57,990 nt of DNA, from contig CAJUMZ010000020.1 of the NCBI GenBank assembly GCA_910587665.1, positions 1 through 57,990 of the forward strand. Reading direction: 5' to 3'. The position numbers and the translations under genes were made by a program. The first letter of the stretch is position 1. Each line of letters begins with the position of its first letter. The DNA is from an uncultured Muribaculum sp. (GTDB lineage: Bacteria; Bacteroidota; Bacteroidia; Bacteroidales; Muribaculaceae). Shown here piece after piece: positions 15,766 to 24,146 of this stretch. The notes below the pieces were generated by a model. That model had not been told where the DNA came from, searched no databases, and worked only from the letters and a program-made list of their open reading frames with translations.

Positions 15766-17160
15766 TTATATTTTACGTGGATCGGTGATTTTCCCGGTTA
15801 TCGCCGCTGCTGCCGCTACGAGCGGTCCGGCAAGTATAGTCCTTGCCCCGGGACCCTGCCTGCCTTCAAAATTACGGTTAGATGTGGAGATGCAAAGTTT
15901 TCCCGCGGGTACTTTGTCGTCATTCATCGCGAGACAGGCTGAGCATCCCGGTTGGCGCAATTCAAATCCTGCGTCGGCGAGTATGCGGTCAAGTCCCTCT
16001 TCCTTAATTTGGCTCAGTACCGACCATGATCCGGGGACAAGCCATGCGGTTACCCCCGGTGACTTGTGGTGCCCTTCGACAAATCGTGCGAAAGCCCTGA
16101 AATCCTCAACCCTGCCATTGGTGCAACTGCCGAGGAATACATAATCCACCGGTGTGCCCTCAAGTTTCTCTCCCGGAGCGAATCTCATATAGTCGAGCGA
16201 TTTCATGTATGATGCCCGACCTGTCTCGTCGTCGCCTTGATAGGGCGGAATTGTATCGGTCACGCTCATTCCCATGCCCGGGTTTGTGCCGAAGGTGATG
16301 CGGGGCTCTATGTCGGCTGCGTCAAAAGTAACTTCTTTGTCAAATACGGCGTCATCGTCGCTTGCAAGCGACCGCCAATACTCAACGGCTTTATCCCAAG
16401 CATCGCCTTTCGGGGCATATTCGCGTCCCTTGACATACTCGAAAGTGGTTTCGTCGGGAGCAATCATGCCGCCACGCGCACCCATTTCTATGGAAAGGTT
16501 GCACACGGTCATGCGCTCCTCCATTGACATATTGCGTATTGCCTCACCGGCATATTCGACGAAATACCCAGTGGCTCCGCCTGTAGTCATTTTTGATATG
16601 ATGTAGAGCGCCACGTCTTTAGCCGTCACTACGGGGCGCAACTTGCCTTCGACGTTGATGCGCATGGTCTTTGGCTTGGGTTGCAGGATGCACTGCGACG
16701 CAAGCACCATTTCCACCTCGGAAGTGCCGATGCCGAACGCCACGGCACCGAACGCCCCGTGGGTTGATGTGTGACTGTCGCCGCACACGATTGTATAGCC
16801 GGGCAGAGTCAATCCGTTTTCAGGCCCGATGACATGTATGATCCCGTTTTTCGGATGTCCGAGACCGAACAGCTCAAGCCCGAACTCTGAGGCATTGCGG
16901 GTCAAGGTCTCAACCTGATGACGCGACACCGGGTCGGATATAGGCTTATCTTGATTCAGCGTGGGTATATTGTGGTCGGGTGAGCAGAATGTGCGCTCCG
17001 GGCGGAATACCTTTAGCCCGCGCTTGCGCAATTCGTCAAACGCTTGCGGACTGGTCACCTCGTGACAGTAATGGCGGTCTATGTAGAGTTGGGTAGGACC
17101 GCCCTCCACGGTATTGACCGCGTGGGAATCCCATATTTTGTCAAAAAGAGTGCGAGCCAT
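15766..17160 (-). CDS. leuC: 3-isopropylmalate dehydratase large subunit
   Basis: The large, [4Fe-4S]-carrying subunit of isopropylmalate isomerase. The 464-residue sequence has the N-terminal LFDKIWDSHAV, the VCGDSHTSTHGAFGA segment, and the three cluster cysteines in FLGSCTNGR and GCSACLAMN. The size and motif order are those of bacterial LeuC rather than of aconitase. It acts with LeuD in the cytoplasm and lies between leuA (22 bases) and leuD (6 bases). No anomalies are seen. Confidence 0.96.
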   Translation of the reverse strand: MARTLFDKIWDSHAVNTVEGGPTQLYIDRHYCHEVTSPQAFDELRKRGLKVFRPERTFCSPDHNIPTLNQDKPISDPVSRHQVETLTRNASEFGLELFGLGHPKNGIIHVIGPENGLTLPGYTIVCGDSHTSTHGAFGAVAFGIGTSEVEMVLASQCILQPKPKTMRINVEGKLRPVVTAKDVALYIISKMTTGGATGYFVEYAGEAIRNMSMEERMTVCNLSIEMGARGGMIAPDETTFEYVKGREYAPKGDAWDKAVEYWRSLASDDDAVFDKEVTFDAADIEPRITFGTNPGMGMSVTDTIPPYQGDDETGRASYMKSLDYMRFAPGEKLEGTPVDYVFLGSCTNGRVEDFRAFARFVEGHHKSPGVTAWLVPGSWSVLSQIKEEGLDRILADAGFELRQPGCSACLAMNDDKVPAGKLCISTSNRNFEGRQGPGARTILAGPLVAAAAAITGKITDPRKI

Positions 17161-17182
17161 AGCTTGGATCGGTTTAATTGTG

Positions 17183-18679
17183 TTAGTTTACAAACTTGTT
17201 GATGGCATCGATAAATGCCTCGGCACTCGCCGCAACGATGTCGGTATTTGCTGAAAATCCGTAATAGGTAGTGCCTTCATACTCGACAGTCATGTGTACT
17301 TTACCTATGTCGTTGCTGCCTTTGCTGATAGCCTGTATCAAGAACTCTTTTACAAGCATCTTGCGGTGGATGATCTGCTTGATTGCCGTGATTGCCGCAT
17401 CTACAGGACCGTTGCCTGAAGCACATGCCTCGAATTTTTCTCCTGCTATGTCGAGTCCGATTGAGGCCACCGACTTGACTCCGACGCCCGAGGTCACCTG
17501 CAGGAAGTCGAGCTTCAGGCGGCGACTTGCCTTGTGATGCTCTCCGGCGAGGAGTAGCACGTCATCATCGTTGATCTCCTTTTTCTTGTCGGCAAGTCGC
17601 AGGAATCCTTCATATGCCTTGTCAAGAGCCTCTTTGTCCAGGTCGATGCCAAGCACATGGAGGCGGTGTTTAAGCGCGGCCCTGCCCGAACGTGCTGTCA
17701 GGACTATTGAGTTTTCATCGACACCTACATCCTTCGGGTCAATAATTTCATAGCTTTCGCGGTTTTTAAGCACCCCGTCTTGGTGTATTCCGGAGCTGTG
17801 GGCGAAAGCGTTGCGCCCCACGATAGCCTTGTTGGGCTGTACGGGCATGTTCATCAGGCTTGACACCATGCGGCTTATACCGTAGAGCTTTGTGGTGTTG
17901 AGGTTGGTGTCTATACCGAGTTCCCTGTGGGAGCGGCATATCATTGCCACCTCTTCAAGGGATGTATTGCCGGCGCGTTCTCCTATTCCGTTGATTGTCA
18001 CCTCGGCCTGTCGCGCGCCGTGCATCACGCCCGACATTGTGTTGGCGGTAGCCATTCCAAGGTCGTTGTGGCAGTGGGTGGCGATTGTCACCTTGTCGAT
18101 CCCGTCGACATGCTCCATTAGATACTGTATCTTTTCTCCGAATTGTGAGGGCAGGCAGTAGCCTGTCGTGTCAGGGATGTTGACTACCGTGGCACCTGCC
18201 TTAATCACAGCCTGGATCACGCGGGCAAGGTACTCGTTGTCAGTGCGGCCGGCATCTTCGGCATAAAACTGTACATCCTCGACGAAGCGTTTCGCATATT
18301 TCACGCATGCGATTGCCCGCTCAAGGATATCTTCACGGTTGGAGTTGAATTTGTATTTTATATGGTAGTCTGATGTGCCTATACCTGTATGGATTCTCTT
18401 GTGTTTCGCATACTGGAGCGCGTCGGCGGCGACACGGATGTCATTTTCCACCGCGCGGGTAAGAGCGCATATCGTCGGCCAGGTCACCGCTTTCGAAATT
18501 TCAACAACAGAGTTGAAATCGCCTGGGCTTGACACGGGGAATCCGGCTTCGATCACGTCAACGCCCAGCTCCTCGAGCGCTTTGGCAACTTCGATTTTCT
18601 CAACTGTATTTAATTGACATCCCGGCACCTGTTCCCCGTCGCGCAGGGTTGTGTCGAATATAAATAAACGATCGCTCAT
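17183..18679 (-). CDS. leuA: 2-isopropylmalate synthase
   Basis: This enzyme condenses acetyl-CoA with 2-oxoisovalerate, the committed step of leucine synthesis. The 498-residue protein has the HMGL-like TIM barrel from the first residues (FDTTLRDGEQ, with the metal ligand Asp), THCHNDLGMATAN carrying the metal-binding HxH, the GIGERAGN motif, and a C-terminal LeuA dimerisation/leucine-feedback domain (~390-498; ASGNGPVDAAI). I start at ATG 18679: the frame stays open to 18748, but that extension would run through the -7 promoter box at 18718-18725. Feedback inhibition by leucine is expected from the regulatory domain. First gene of the operon. Confidence 0.96.
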   Translation of the reverse strand: MSDRLFIFDTTLRDGEQVPGCQLNTVEKIEVAKALEELGVDVIEAGFPVSSPGDFNSVVEISKAVTWPTICALTRAVENDIRVAADALQYAKHKRIHTGIGTSDYHIKYKFNSNREDILERAIACVKYAKRFVEDVQFYAEDAGRTDNEYLARVIQAVIKAGATVVNIPDTTGYCLPSQFGEKIQYLMEHVDGIDKVTIATHCHNDLGMATANTMSGVMHGARQAEVTINGIGERAGNTSLEEVAMICRSHRELGIDTNLNTTKLYGISRMVSSLMNMPVQPNKAIVGRNAFAHSSGIHQDGVLKNRESYEIIDPKDVGVDENSIVLTARSGRAALKHRLHVLGIDLDKEALDKAYEGFLRLADKKKEINDDDVLLLAGEHHKASRRLKLDFLQVTSGVGVKSVASIGLDIAGEKFEACASGNGPVDAAITAIKQIIHRKMLVKEFLIQAISKGSNDIGKVHMTVEYEGTTYYGFSANTDIVAASAEAFIDAINKFVN

Positions 18680-18717
18680 TAATGATGAATTATAAACTAT
18701 ATTATACGAAATAATTG

Positions 18718-18749
18718 CAAAATTAGTACCAATTGCCGACATAATCAAG
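18718..18749 (-). promoter_or_regulatory. leuA operon promoter
   Basis: On the minus strand CTTG (18746-18749) is followed after 20 bases by TAATTTTG (18718-18725), an excellent match to the Bacteroidetes -33/-7 pattern. Transcription should start near 18711, leaving a leader of about 30 bases, too short for a leader-peptide attenuator. Confidence 0.7.
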
Positions 18750-18780
18750 AAATTTGACGATTATTTACGCAATTGGTACT
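18725..18780. promoter_or_regulatory. Operator-like inverted repeat at the leuA promoter
   Basis: Two perfect 12-base arms, AGTACCAATTGC at 18725-18736 and its reverse complement at 18769-18780, are 32 bases apart with centres 44 bases apart, about four helical turns. One arm touches the -7 box and the other lies upstream of the -33 box. The repeat is not transcribed, so it is a candidate protein-binding site for a leucine-operon regulator. The regulator is not identified. Confidence 0.5.
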
Positions 18781-18832
18781 TAAATCGCAATTATAAAACG
18801 TGTTTTGCTTACTATTTGTTTGGATGTGCCGG

Positions 18833-20140
18833 TTATTTAACCCAACGGAGAATCTCTTTGAACGACACTTTACGGCCATACATAAGGATGCCGGTGCGAT
18901 AAATACGCGCCGCAAGCCATGTAAGCAGGATCGCTGTGGCATAAAGTAATACGATGCTTGCTATGATTTCCCAAGCCGGGACGTCGTATGGCAAGCGGAT
19001 CATCATCACTATGGGCGAGGTGAACGGTATGAGGGAGCATACAACCCCAAGCGTGCCGTCGGGATTTTCCATACATGCCTGACCGATAAGCAACGCAATG
19101 ATGATTATCATCATTATCGGCATGGTAAACTGGTTGGCGTCGCTCTGCTGGTCGACCGCCGAGCCGAATGCCGCGAAAAGGGCGGCATACAGCAGGTAGC
19201 CTCCTATAAAGTAGAGTACGAAGATTCCCAAGAGGCGGAACCAGTTTACCCCGATTATCGCCTGGATGATTTCAGGCATTTCCCCTTCAGGCATCTGCGG
19301 GACAGCGCCGCCTGCCATTGCTGCGGTCATGTCGGGCGAGGAGGTGAATATTCCCGTAAGGCTCAGTATAAAAGAGCCTATGCTCAGGAGCACGGTCCAT
19401 ATCGCTATCTGGGTAAGCCCGACAAGTGCGATGCTGACGATCTTTCCAAGCATCAGCTCCATCGGGCGACAGGTGCTTACGATCACTTCCACTATACGGT
19501 TGGTCTTGTCTTCCACCACCGAACTCATGATCATAGCCCCATACATGAGTACAAACATGTAGGTGAGGAATGCAAGGAACAGTCCTGTCATCGTAGCAAG
19601 CTCGCTTGATGACAGAGACTCGCCCGATTCGTCCCATGTGTGGCTTTTTACATCCACGGTGATATTGCTCTGGGCTATAATGTCTTTAAGCTCCGGGATG
19701 TCAAAGGAGTTTATCTTTGTCTCTGACAGACTTTTACCGAGGATGTCGGAAATCTCGCGTGATAATGACATTTTCACCGGCTGCTCGGAGTAGATATTTA
19801 CCACACGGGTCTCATCGACATTGCTCGGAATCACAAGGATTGCGTAGATGTCGCCGTCGGCTTCTTCATAACGGTCTTTCATGTTGTCCGCTGTCATGTC
19901 GGGGAGTACCTGATAGTCATAATCTTCCGTGTCGATGAATTTGTCGGCGTATCGGCCGCTTTGGTCGATTACGGTTATCACCTGCGCGTCGCTTTTGTTG
20001 AACTCCATCAGCAACACCGGCACCGCGATCAATGAAATCATGATGAGAGGTGAGAGCAAGGTGGTGAGGATAAATGACTTTTTAGCCACTATAGAATAGT
20101 ATTCGCGCTGAAGCACTAAGAAAAATCTACGCTTGTCCAT
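18833..20140 (-). CDS. ABC-2 type transporter permease (NatB-like)
   Basis: A 435-residue inner-membrane permease of the ABC-2 family. One transmembrane helix near residues 25-45 is followed by a large extracytoplasmic region (~50-185), then five or more membrane helices over ~190-420, the architecture of NatB/YhaP-type exporters. It overlaps the start of its own N-terminus with the 3' end of the ATPase gene by 14 bases, so the two are coupled. Substrates of this group include sodium, antibiotics and lipids; none can be assigned here. A second gene encoding another permease is absent, so a homodimer is likely. Confidence 0.85.
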   Translation of the reverse strand: MDKRRFFLVLQREYYSIVAKKSFILTTLLSPLIMISLIAVPVLLMEFNKSDAQVITVIDQSGRYADKFIDTEDYDYQVLPDMTADNMKDRYEEADGDIYAILVIPSNVDETRVVNIYSEQPVKMSLSREISDILGKSLSETKINSFDIPELKDIIAQSNITVDVKSHTWDESGESLSSSELATMTGLFLAFLTYMFVLMYGAMIMSSVVEDKTNRIVEVIVSTCRPMELMLGKIVSIALVGLTQIAIWTVLLSIGSFILSLTGIFTSSPDMTAAMAGGAVPQMPEGEMPEIIQAIIGVNWFRLLGIFVLYFIGGYLLYAALFAAFGSAVDQQSDANQFTMPIMMIIIIALLIGQACMENPDGTLGVVCSLIPFTSPIVMMIRLPYDVPAWEIIASIVLLYATAILLTWLAARIYRTGILMYGRKVSFKEILRWVK

Positions 20141-21047
20141 TGCTTTCTGTTACTGTTTCAATAAAAATTTCATTCATAGAAGGGAGCACTTCCTCAAATC
20201 CAAGCAGTGTGTATTTTTGATTAAGGGCATTTATCGCCTCCTTTAATTTGGTGTCGTTGATAAGATGTATCACCGCCTCGCTTCCTCCAAGTCCGTGGGG
20301 AGAAAGGCTGTCGATGGTATATAGTGAGTTGTCGGGCGCGAGTACAGGCTCGGCTATATGAACTTTAAACAGATTTTTTTTGAATTTCCGTCTGATGTCA
20401 AGTACGTTGCCCTGAAGCACGGCGCGGGATTTGTTGATAAGCGTGAACTCTTTGCACACTTCCTCTACCGATGCCATGTTGTGGGTCGAGAAGAGTATTG
20501 TGGCTCCGTTTTCATTCAGGCGCAGGATCTCTTGTTTTAACTGCTCGGTATTGACCGGGTCAAATCCGGAAAACGGTTCGTCGAAGATCAGAAGTCGCGG
20601 ACTGTGTACGACCGTGGATATGAACTGTACTTTCTGTGCCATGCCTTTGGAGAGGGCTTCGATCTTTTTGTCAGCCCATTCTTCAAGCCCCATTCGTTCA
20701 AGCCATGCCATGCCTTCTCGGTAAGCGTCGGCTTTTGCCATGCCTTTTAGCCTCCCAAGGTATACGATGTGGCTGAGCACCTTCATCTTCTTGTAGAGCC
20801 CGCGTTCCTCCGGAAGATATCCTATGTTCATCACATCCTTTTCGGAAAGCGGCTTGCCGTCAAGAAATATCTCTCCGCTGTCAGGGCGTGTAATACGGTT
20901 GAGTATGCGTATAAGCGAGGTCTTTCCCGCGCCGTTGGGGCCGAGCAGTCCGTAGACCGTGCCTTCCTTTACATTCAGGCTTACATGGTCAAGGGCTCGA
21001 TGCCCGGAGTAGTCTTTGACTACGTCGTTTACTTCAATAAAATCCAT
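20127..21047 (-). CDS. ABC transporter ATP-binding protein (NatA-like)
   Basis: A 306-residue cytoplasmic ATPase that powers the neighbouring ABC-2 permease. It shows Walker A (GPNGAGKTS, ~35-43), the Q-loop region GYLPEERGLYKKM, the signature ALSKGMAQKVQ, Walker B LLIFDEPFSGFDP and the switch histidine in FSTHNM. A C-terminal ~80-residue extension of the DUF4162 type follows, typical of NatA-like subunits. It begins four bases after the prmA stop and runs 14 bases into the permease gene, so prmA, ATPase and permease probably form one transcript. The cargo is unknown. Confidence 0.9.
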   Translation of the reverse strand: MDFIEVNDVVKDYSGHRALDHVSLNVKEGTVYGLLGPNGAGKTSLIRILNRITRPDSGEIFLDGKPLSEKDVMNIGYLPEERGLYKKMKVLSHIVYLGRLKGMAKADAYREGMAWLERMGLEEWADKKIEALSKGMAQKVQFISTVVHSPRLLIFDEPFSGFDPVNTEQLKQEILRLNENGATILFSTHNMASVEEVCKEFTLINKSRAVLQGNVLDIRRKFKKNLFKVHIAEPVLAPDNSLYTIDSLSPHGLGGSEAVIHLINDTKLKEAINALNQKYTLLGFEEVLPSMNEIFIETVTESNGQA

Positions 21048-21051
21048 GCGA

Positions 21052-21894
21052 TTATTTTTTTAGCATTACCGATACCCATCGGTCACGAGTGTTGTGATCA
21101 ACATATTTCAGGCCATGTTTTTCAGCCTCTGCGTTGATTACCGGTATGTCGTCTTCGTAAAATCCGCTCAGTATCATGATGCCTCCGTCGCGTAATCTCG
21201 CGGAATAAGAGGCTATGTCGCCTGTGATTATGTTGCGGTTGATATTGGCAAGGAATATGTCGGCAGGCTCGATGCTGTCAAGGGCGGTTGCATCGCCGAG
21301 TATCACGTTGATTTCGGGATGGTTGTTAAGCCTTACATTCTCCACTGCGTTGGTGTGGGCAAACTCGTCGATTTCGATCGCGTCGACCCGTGATGCTCCC
21401 CGCATTGCCGCAAGGATGGCGAGAATGCCGGTACCGGTGCCCATGTCGATCACCGACTTGTTTTCCATCGGCATCTCAAGTAACCTCTTTATTATGAGTG
21501 AGGTGGTCTGATGATGGCCGGTGCCGAACGCCATTTTGGGGTCAATCACTATGTCGTAGGGCAGCGACGGTATGTCTTTATGGAAAGAGCTGTGTATGAC
21601 ACACATGTCATCTACCACAATCGGTTGGAAATAGTTTTTCTCCCATTCGGAGTTCCAGTCGCGCCCTTCCACTGTGTCCCATTTCACATCAATGGTGGCG
21701 TCGAAGGGGAAATCGGCTGTTACCTGACGGAATACCGACGAGTCAAACTGCTCTTTCTTGATATATGCGGTCAAGCCATTTTCATCAGGGACAAAGCTCT
21801 CATAGCCTCGGTCGCAAAGTAGTGCTGCAAGAATATCGGTGTGATTTTCGTCACATGGGGTGACATCCAGCCTCACCTCAACATAATCGTTCAT
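21052..21894 (-). CDS. prmA: Ribosomal protein L11 methyltransferase
   Basis: This SAM-dependent methyltransferase modifies lysines and the N-terminus of ribosomal protein L11. The 280-residue form starts with an N-terminal substrate-recognition domain (~1-115) and has DPKMAFGTGHHQTT, VIDMGTGTGILAILA (motif I, SAM-binding) and DIFLANINRNI (motif IV) in the expected order. I start at ATG 21894 (MNDYVEV), matching family members; the frame extends 27 residues further but runs through a -7 promoter motif at 21925-21932. It is first in a probable operon with the NatAB-type transporter, an association with no obvious functional logic. Confidence 0.92.
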   Translation of the reverse strand: MNDYVEVRLDVTPCDENHTDILAALLCDRGYESFVPDENGLTAYIKKEQFDSSVFRQVTADFPFDATIDVKWDTVEGRDWNSEWEKNYFQPIVVDDMCVIHSSFHKDIPSLPYDIVIDPKMAFGTGHHQTTSLIIKRLLEMPMENKSVIDMGTGTGILAILAAMRGASRVDAIEIDEFAHTNAVENVRLNNHPEINVILGDATALDSIEPADIFLANINRNIITGDIASYSARLRDGGIMILSGFYEDDIPVINAEAEKHGLKYVDHNTRDRWVSVMLKK

Positions 21895-21924
21895 CGTATA
21901 GGTCTTGTGATAATAAATATTTTG

Positions 21925-21932
21925 CAAATATA
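21925..21932 (-). promoter_or_regulatory. Putative prmA promoter (-7 element)
   Basis: TATATTTG on the minus strand fits TAnnTTTG and lies 30 bases upstream of the prmA start. The -33 element is not convincing. The divergent DUF5119 gene (22022) has no clear promoter in the rest of this 127-base gap. Confidence 0.4.
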
Positions 21933-22021
21933 TGCAATTTCGTTGAATAACGCTAATTTGCGCGGCATTAAACATTTGTATGAAATGTGTTGTTTATCAA
22001 ACAAAATGAGGGATTGTAAGC

Positions 22022-22996
22022 ATGAGACCGAATGGTTTAAATCTGTTGACGCCGGTTGCCGTGCTGCTTGCAGCATGGCTCCTTTCCTCTTGCATATATG
22101 ATTACTCCGATTGCGACGCTTTGCAAAAGACGCGTATAAAGCTGCTTGTTGATTGGGATATGGCGCCCGGTGCTTCACCTGCGGGACTTGCCGCTTGCTT
22201 TTTCCCGATAGGGGAAGGTGAGATATGGCGGTTTGACCTTCCCTCGCCCAACGGAGGCAACATAAGCCTTCCTCCGGGTAAATACCGGATGTTGTTATTT
22301 AATAATGACACTTCCGATGTGTTTTTCAAGGATGTTGACAGTTACATGGATTATGACGCATATACATTGCCTGTCAGCGACTCAAATTATGCGGATGGCA
22401 ATGAGGCTCAGCTTGTCGACGGTGAACCGGTGCTTGACTGCCCCGACATGATGTGGCGTGCGGTATTGAGCGACGTCGAGGTGTCGGAACACGGGGTGTC
22501 ATATGATAATTCAACTTTTGCCGACACCGTGGTATGTCATCCTGACGAGTTGTGTGCTCATTACCATTTCCGTATAAATGATATAACCAATCTTGATGAT
22601 GTAAGGAAGATGGCGGTTATATTGTCGGGCATGAGCGGGTCGGTGAGGATTGCTTCCATGGATCTGGATTCCAAACCGGTTGTACTTCCTGTAGATATGC
22701 GACGTGCCGGTGCTGATGCCGTGTCAGGTGAATTTGTCACATTCGGTCGATGTGACAACTCCTCGGTGACTAACATGCTAACGTTATCAGTCAGGTTGAG
22801 TGACGGGAGCCGGCATAAATTTGTATTTGATGTCACAGGGCAGATATTTTCGGCTGCTGATCCTTATGATGTATATATAGAAGTGTCGGGTGTAGATCTG
22901 CCGGATGTAATACCGGATAAGGGAGATGAAAGCACTCTAGATGTCGAGGTCGTAGACTGGTCGACGACCTATATCGAACTTGAATCAGAGGTATGA
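22022..22996 (+). CDS. DUF5119 lipoprotein, FimB/Mfa2-like fimbrial accessory protein
   Basis: A 324-residue outer-membrane lipoprotein: the signal peptide ends in the lipobox LLSSC with Cys near residue 23. The first beta domain (RIKLLVDWDMAPGASPAGL, PPGKYRMLLFNNDT) fits the DUF5119 pattern, a relative of the FimB/Mfa2 anchor subunits of Bacteroidales type V fimbriae. In those systems the anchor sits upstream of, or beside, the stalk fimbrillin and limits fibre length. Here the fimbrillin gene follows after 27 bases, which supports that reading. No tip or usher-like genes accompany the pair, so this may be a minimal fimbrial locus or a surface protein pair with another role. Confidence 0.78.
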   Translation: MRPNGLNLLTPVAVLLAAWLLSSCIYDYSDCDALQKTRIKLLVDWDMAPGASPAGLAACFFPIGEGEIWRFDLPSPNGGNISLPPGKYRMLLFNNDTSDVFFKDVDSYMDYDAYTLPVSDSNYADGNEAQLVDGEPVLDCPDMMWRAVLSDVEVSEHGVSYDNSTFADTVVCHPDELCAHYHFRINDITNLDDVRKMAVILSGMSGSVRIASMDLDSKPVVLPVDMRRAGADAVSGEFVTFGRCDNSSVTNMLTLSVRLSDGSRHKFVFDVTGQIFSAADPYDVYIEVSGVDLPDVIPDKGDESTLDVEVVDWSTTYIELESEV

Positions 22997-23023
22997 AATT
23001 ATTAATCAATAAAATATACTGTT

Positions 23024-24067
23024 ATGAAAAGTTTTAAGTTTTATGTGTTGATGTCGATTCCGTTGTTAGTATCGGCATGTTCCGATGATGATACCGGCGA
23101 CACCGCTCCTGTCAATCAGGGAGAAATCAGGTTTACGGCATTGACAAGCTCTCTTAGCCGAGCTGATGAGATTACCACAAACACCCTCACATCGTTCAAG
23201 GTGTTTGCCTATACGGACAATAAGATTTATATGGATAATGTTGAGGTGACGAAAAACAGTAGTGACAATACATGGACCTACAGTCCGGTAATGTATTGGC
23301 CGTCAACGCCAGTGAATTTCTTTGCCTATAGCCCGGATGACTGGAACAACGGCATATCGGATGCCGACAGCCCCGTGACATATACCAATGACGGTAATTC
23401 CGACCTGGTATATGCCGTAAACATGAATGAGACCCGGTCGGAATCGCCTGTGAGCATGAGTTTCCATCATGCGTTTGCTTCTGTTAAAGTGTTGTTGAAA
23501 AGCACTACCGAAAACATTTTGGTCAATGTAACCGGAATCACACTTGCCAATCTGATGAAAACAGGCGATTTCAAGTTTCCTACCGTAACGACAAAGCCGA
23601 ATGTCGGCACTTCCTCCGGGGTGTGGTCAGGACAGAGTAATCCCGGGGATTATGTATATTTTGCTGATTCGGCAACGCCTGTTGTGCTGACGTCGACACA
23701 GACCGACTATTCTGACCAGTGTTCAGGTTTTCTGTTGCCACAGAATCTGACAGACATGACTTCTACGGCAAGCGGCTATTCAGGCAGTTATATACGTGTT
23801 GACTGCACAATAACCGACAAGGCTTCGGGCAACCAGATTTGGCCTAATGACGCAACCCCGGCCAATCAGAAAGAGGCGGTTGAAGGTGGAGAGCCAAAGG
23901 GTCACCTGTTTTTTGCCTTTTCAAGTGACAAGCTTACTCATTGGGTAGGCGGCTCTAAATATGTATATGTCATAACTATAAATGGCGGGGCAGGCATGGA
24001 GCCGATTGAGTTCTCTCCTGAGGTTGAGGTGTTTGTCGACGGTCAAACGGTTGATCAACAGTCCTGA
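23024..24067 (+). CDS. Fimbrillin family lipoprotein
   Basis: A 347-residue exported lipoprotein with lipobox LVSAC (Cys near residue 19). The pattern of the first domain, GEIRFTALTSSLSRAD followed by VFAYTDN and TYSPVMYWPS-x-PVNFFAYSP, is characteristic of the Mfa-like/fimbrillin family, whose members are trimmed by a trypsin-like protease near an Arg (here probably within SLSRAD) before donor-strand polymerisation. The second half contains the HHAFASVKVLLKS strand pattern. It is 27 bases from the DUF5119 gene and is followed by a GC-rich hairpin. Fibre formation is inferred from family, not shown by the sequence. Confidence 0.85.
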   Translation: MKSFKFYVLMSIPLLVSACSDDDTGDTAPVNQGEIRFTALTSSLSRADEITTNTLTSFKVFAYTDNKIYMDNVEVTKNSSDNTWTYSPVMYWPSTPVNFFAYSPDDWNNGISDADSPVTYTNDGNSDLVYAVNMNETRSESPVSMSFHHAFASVKVLLKSTTENILVNVTGITLANLMKTGDFKFPTVTTKPNVGTSSGVWSGQSNPGDYVYFADSATPVVLTSTQTDYSDQCSGFLLPQNLTDMTSTASGYSGSYIRVDCTITDKASGNQIWPNDATPANQKEAVEGGEPKGHLFFAFSSDKLTHWVGGSKYVYVITINGGAGMEPIEFSPEVEVFVDGQTVDQQS

Positions 24068-24086
24068 TGCGTGAGATATGATAAAT

Positions 24087-24126
24087 CAAGCCCGGCTCTG
24101 TCGGTTAAGACGATGAGCCGGGCTTG
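24087..24126. terminator. Hairpin between convergent fimbrillin and M49 peptidase genes
   Basis: Perfect 12-base arms at 24087-24098 and 24115-24126 enclose a 16-base loop. It is GC-rich and followed by only a short T-containing stretch. It lies between two converging genes and could serve both. Confidence 0.55.
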
Positions 24127-24146
24127 TCAGTTTATCGTAATTATCG

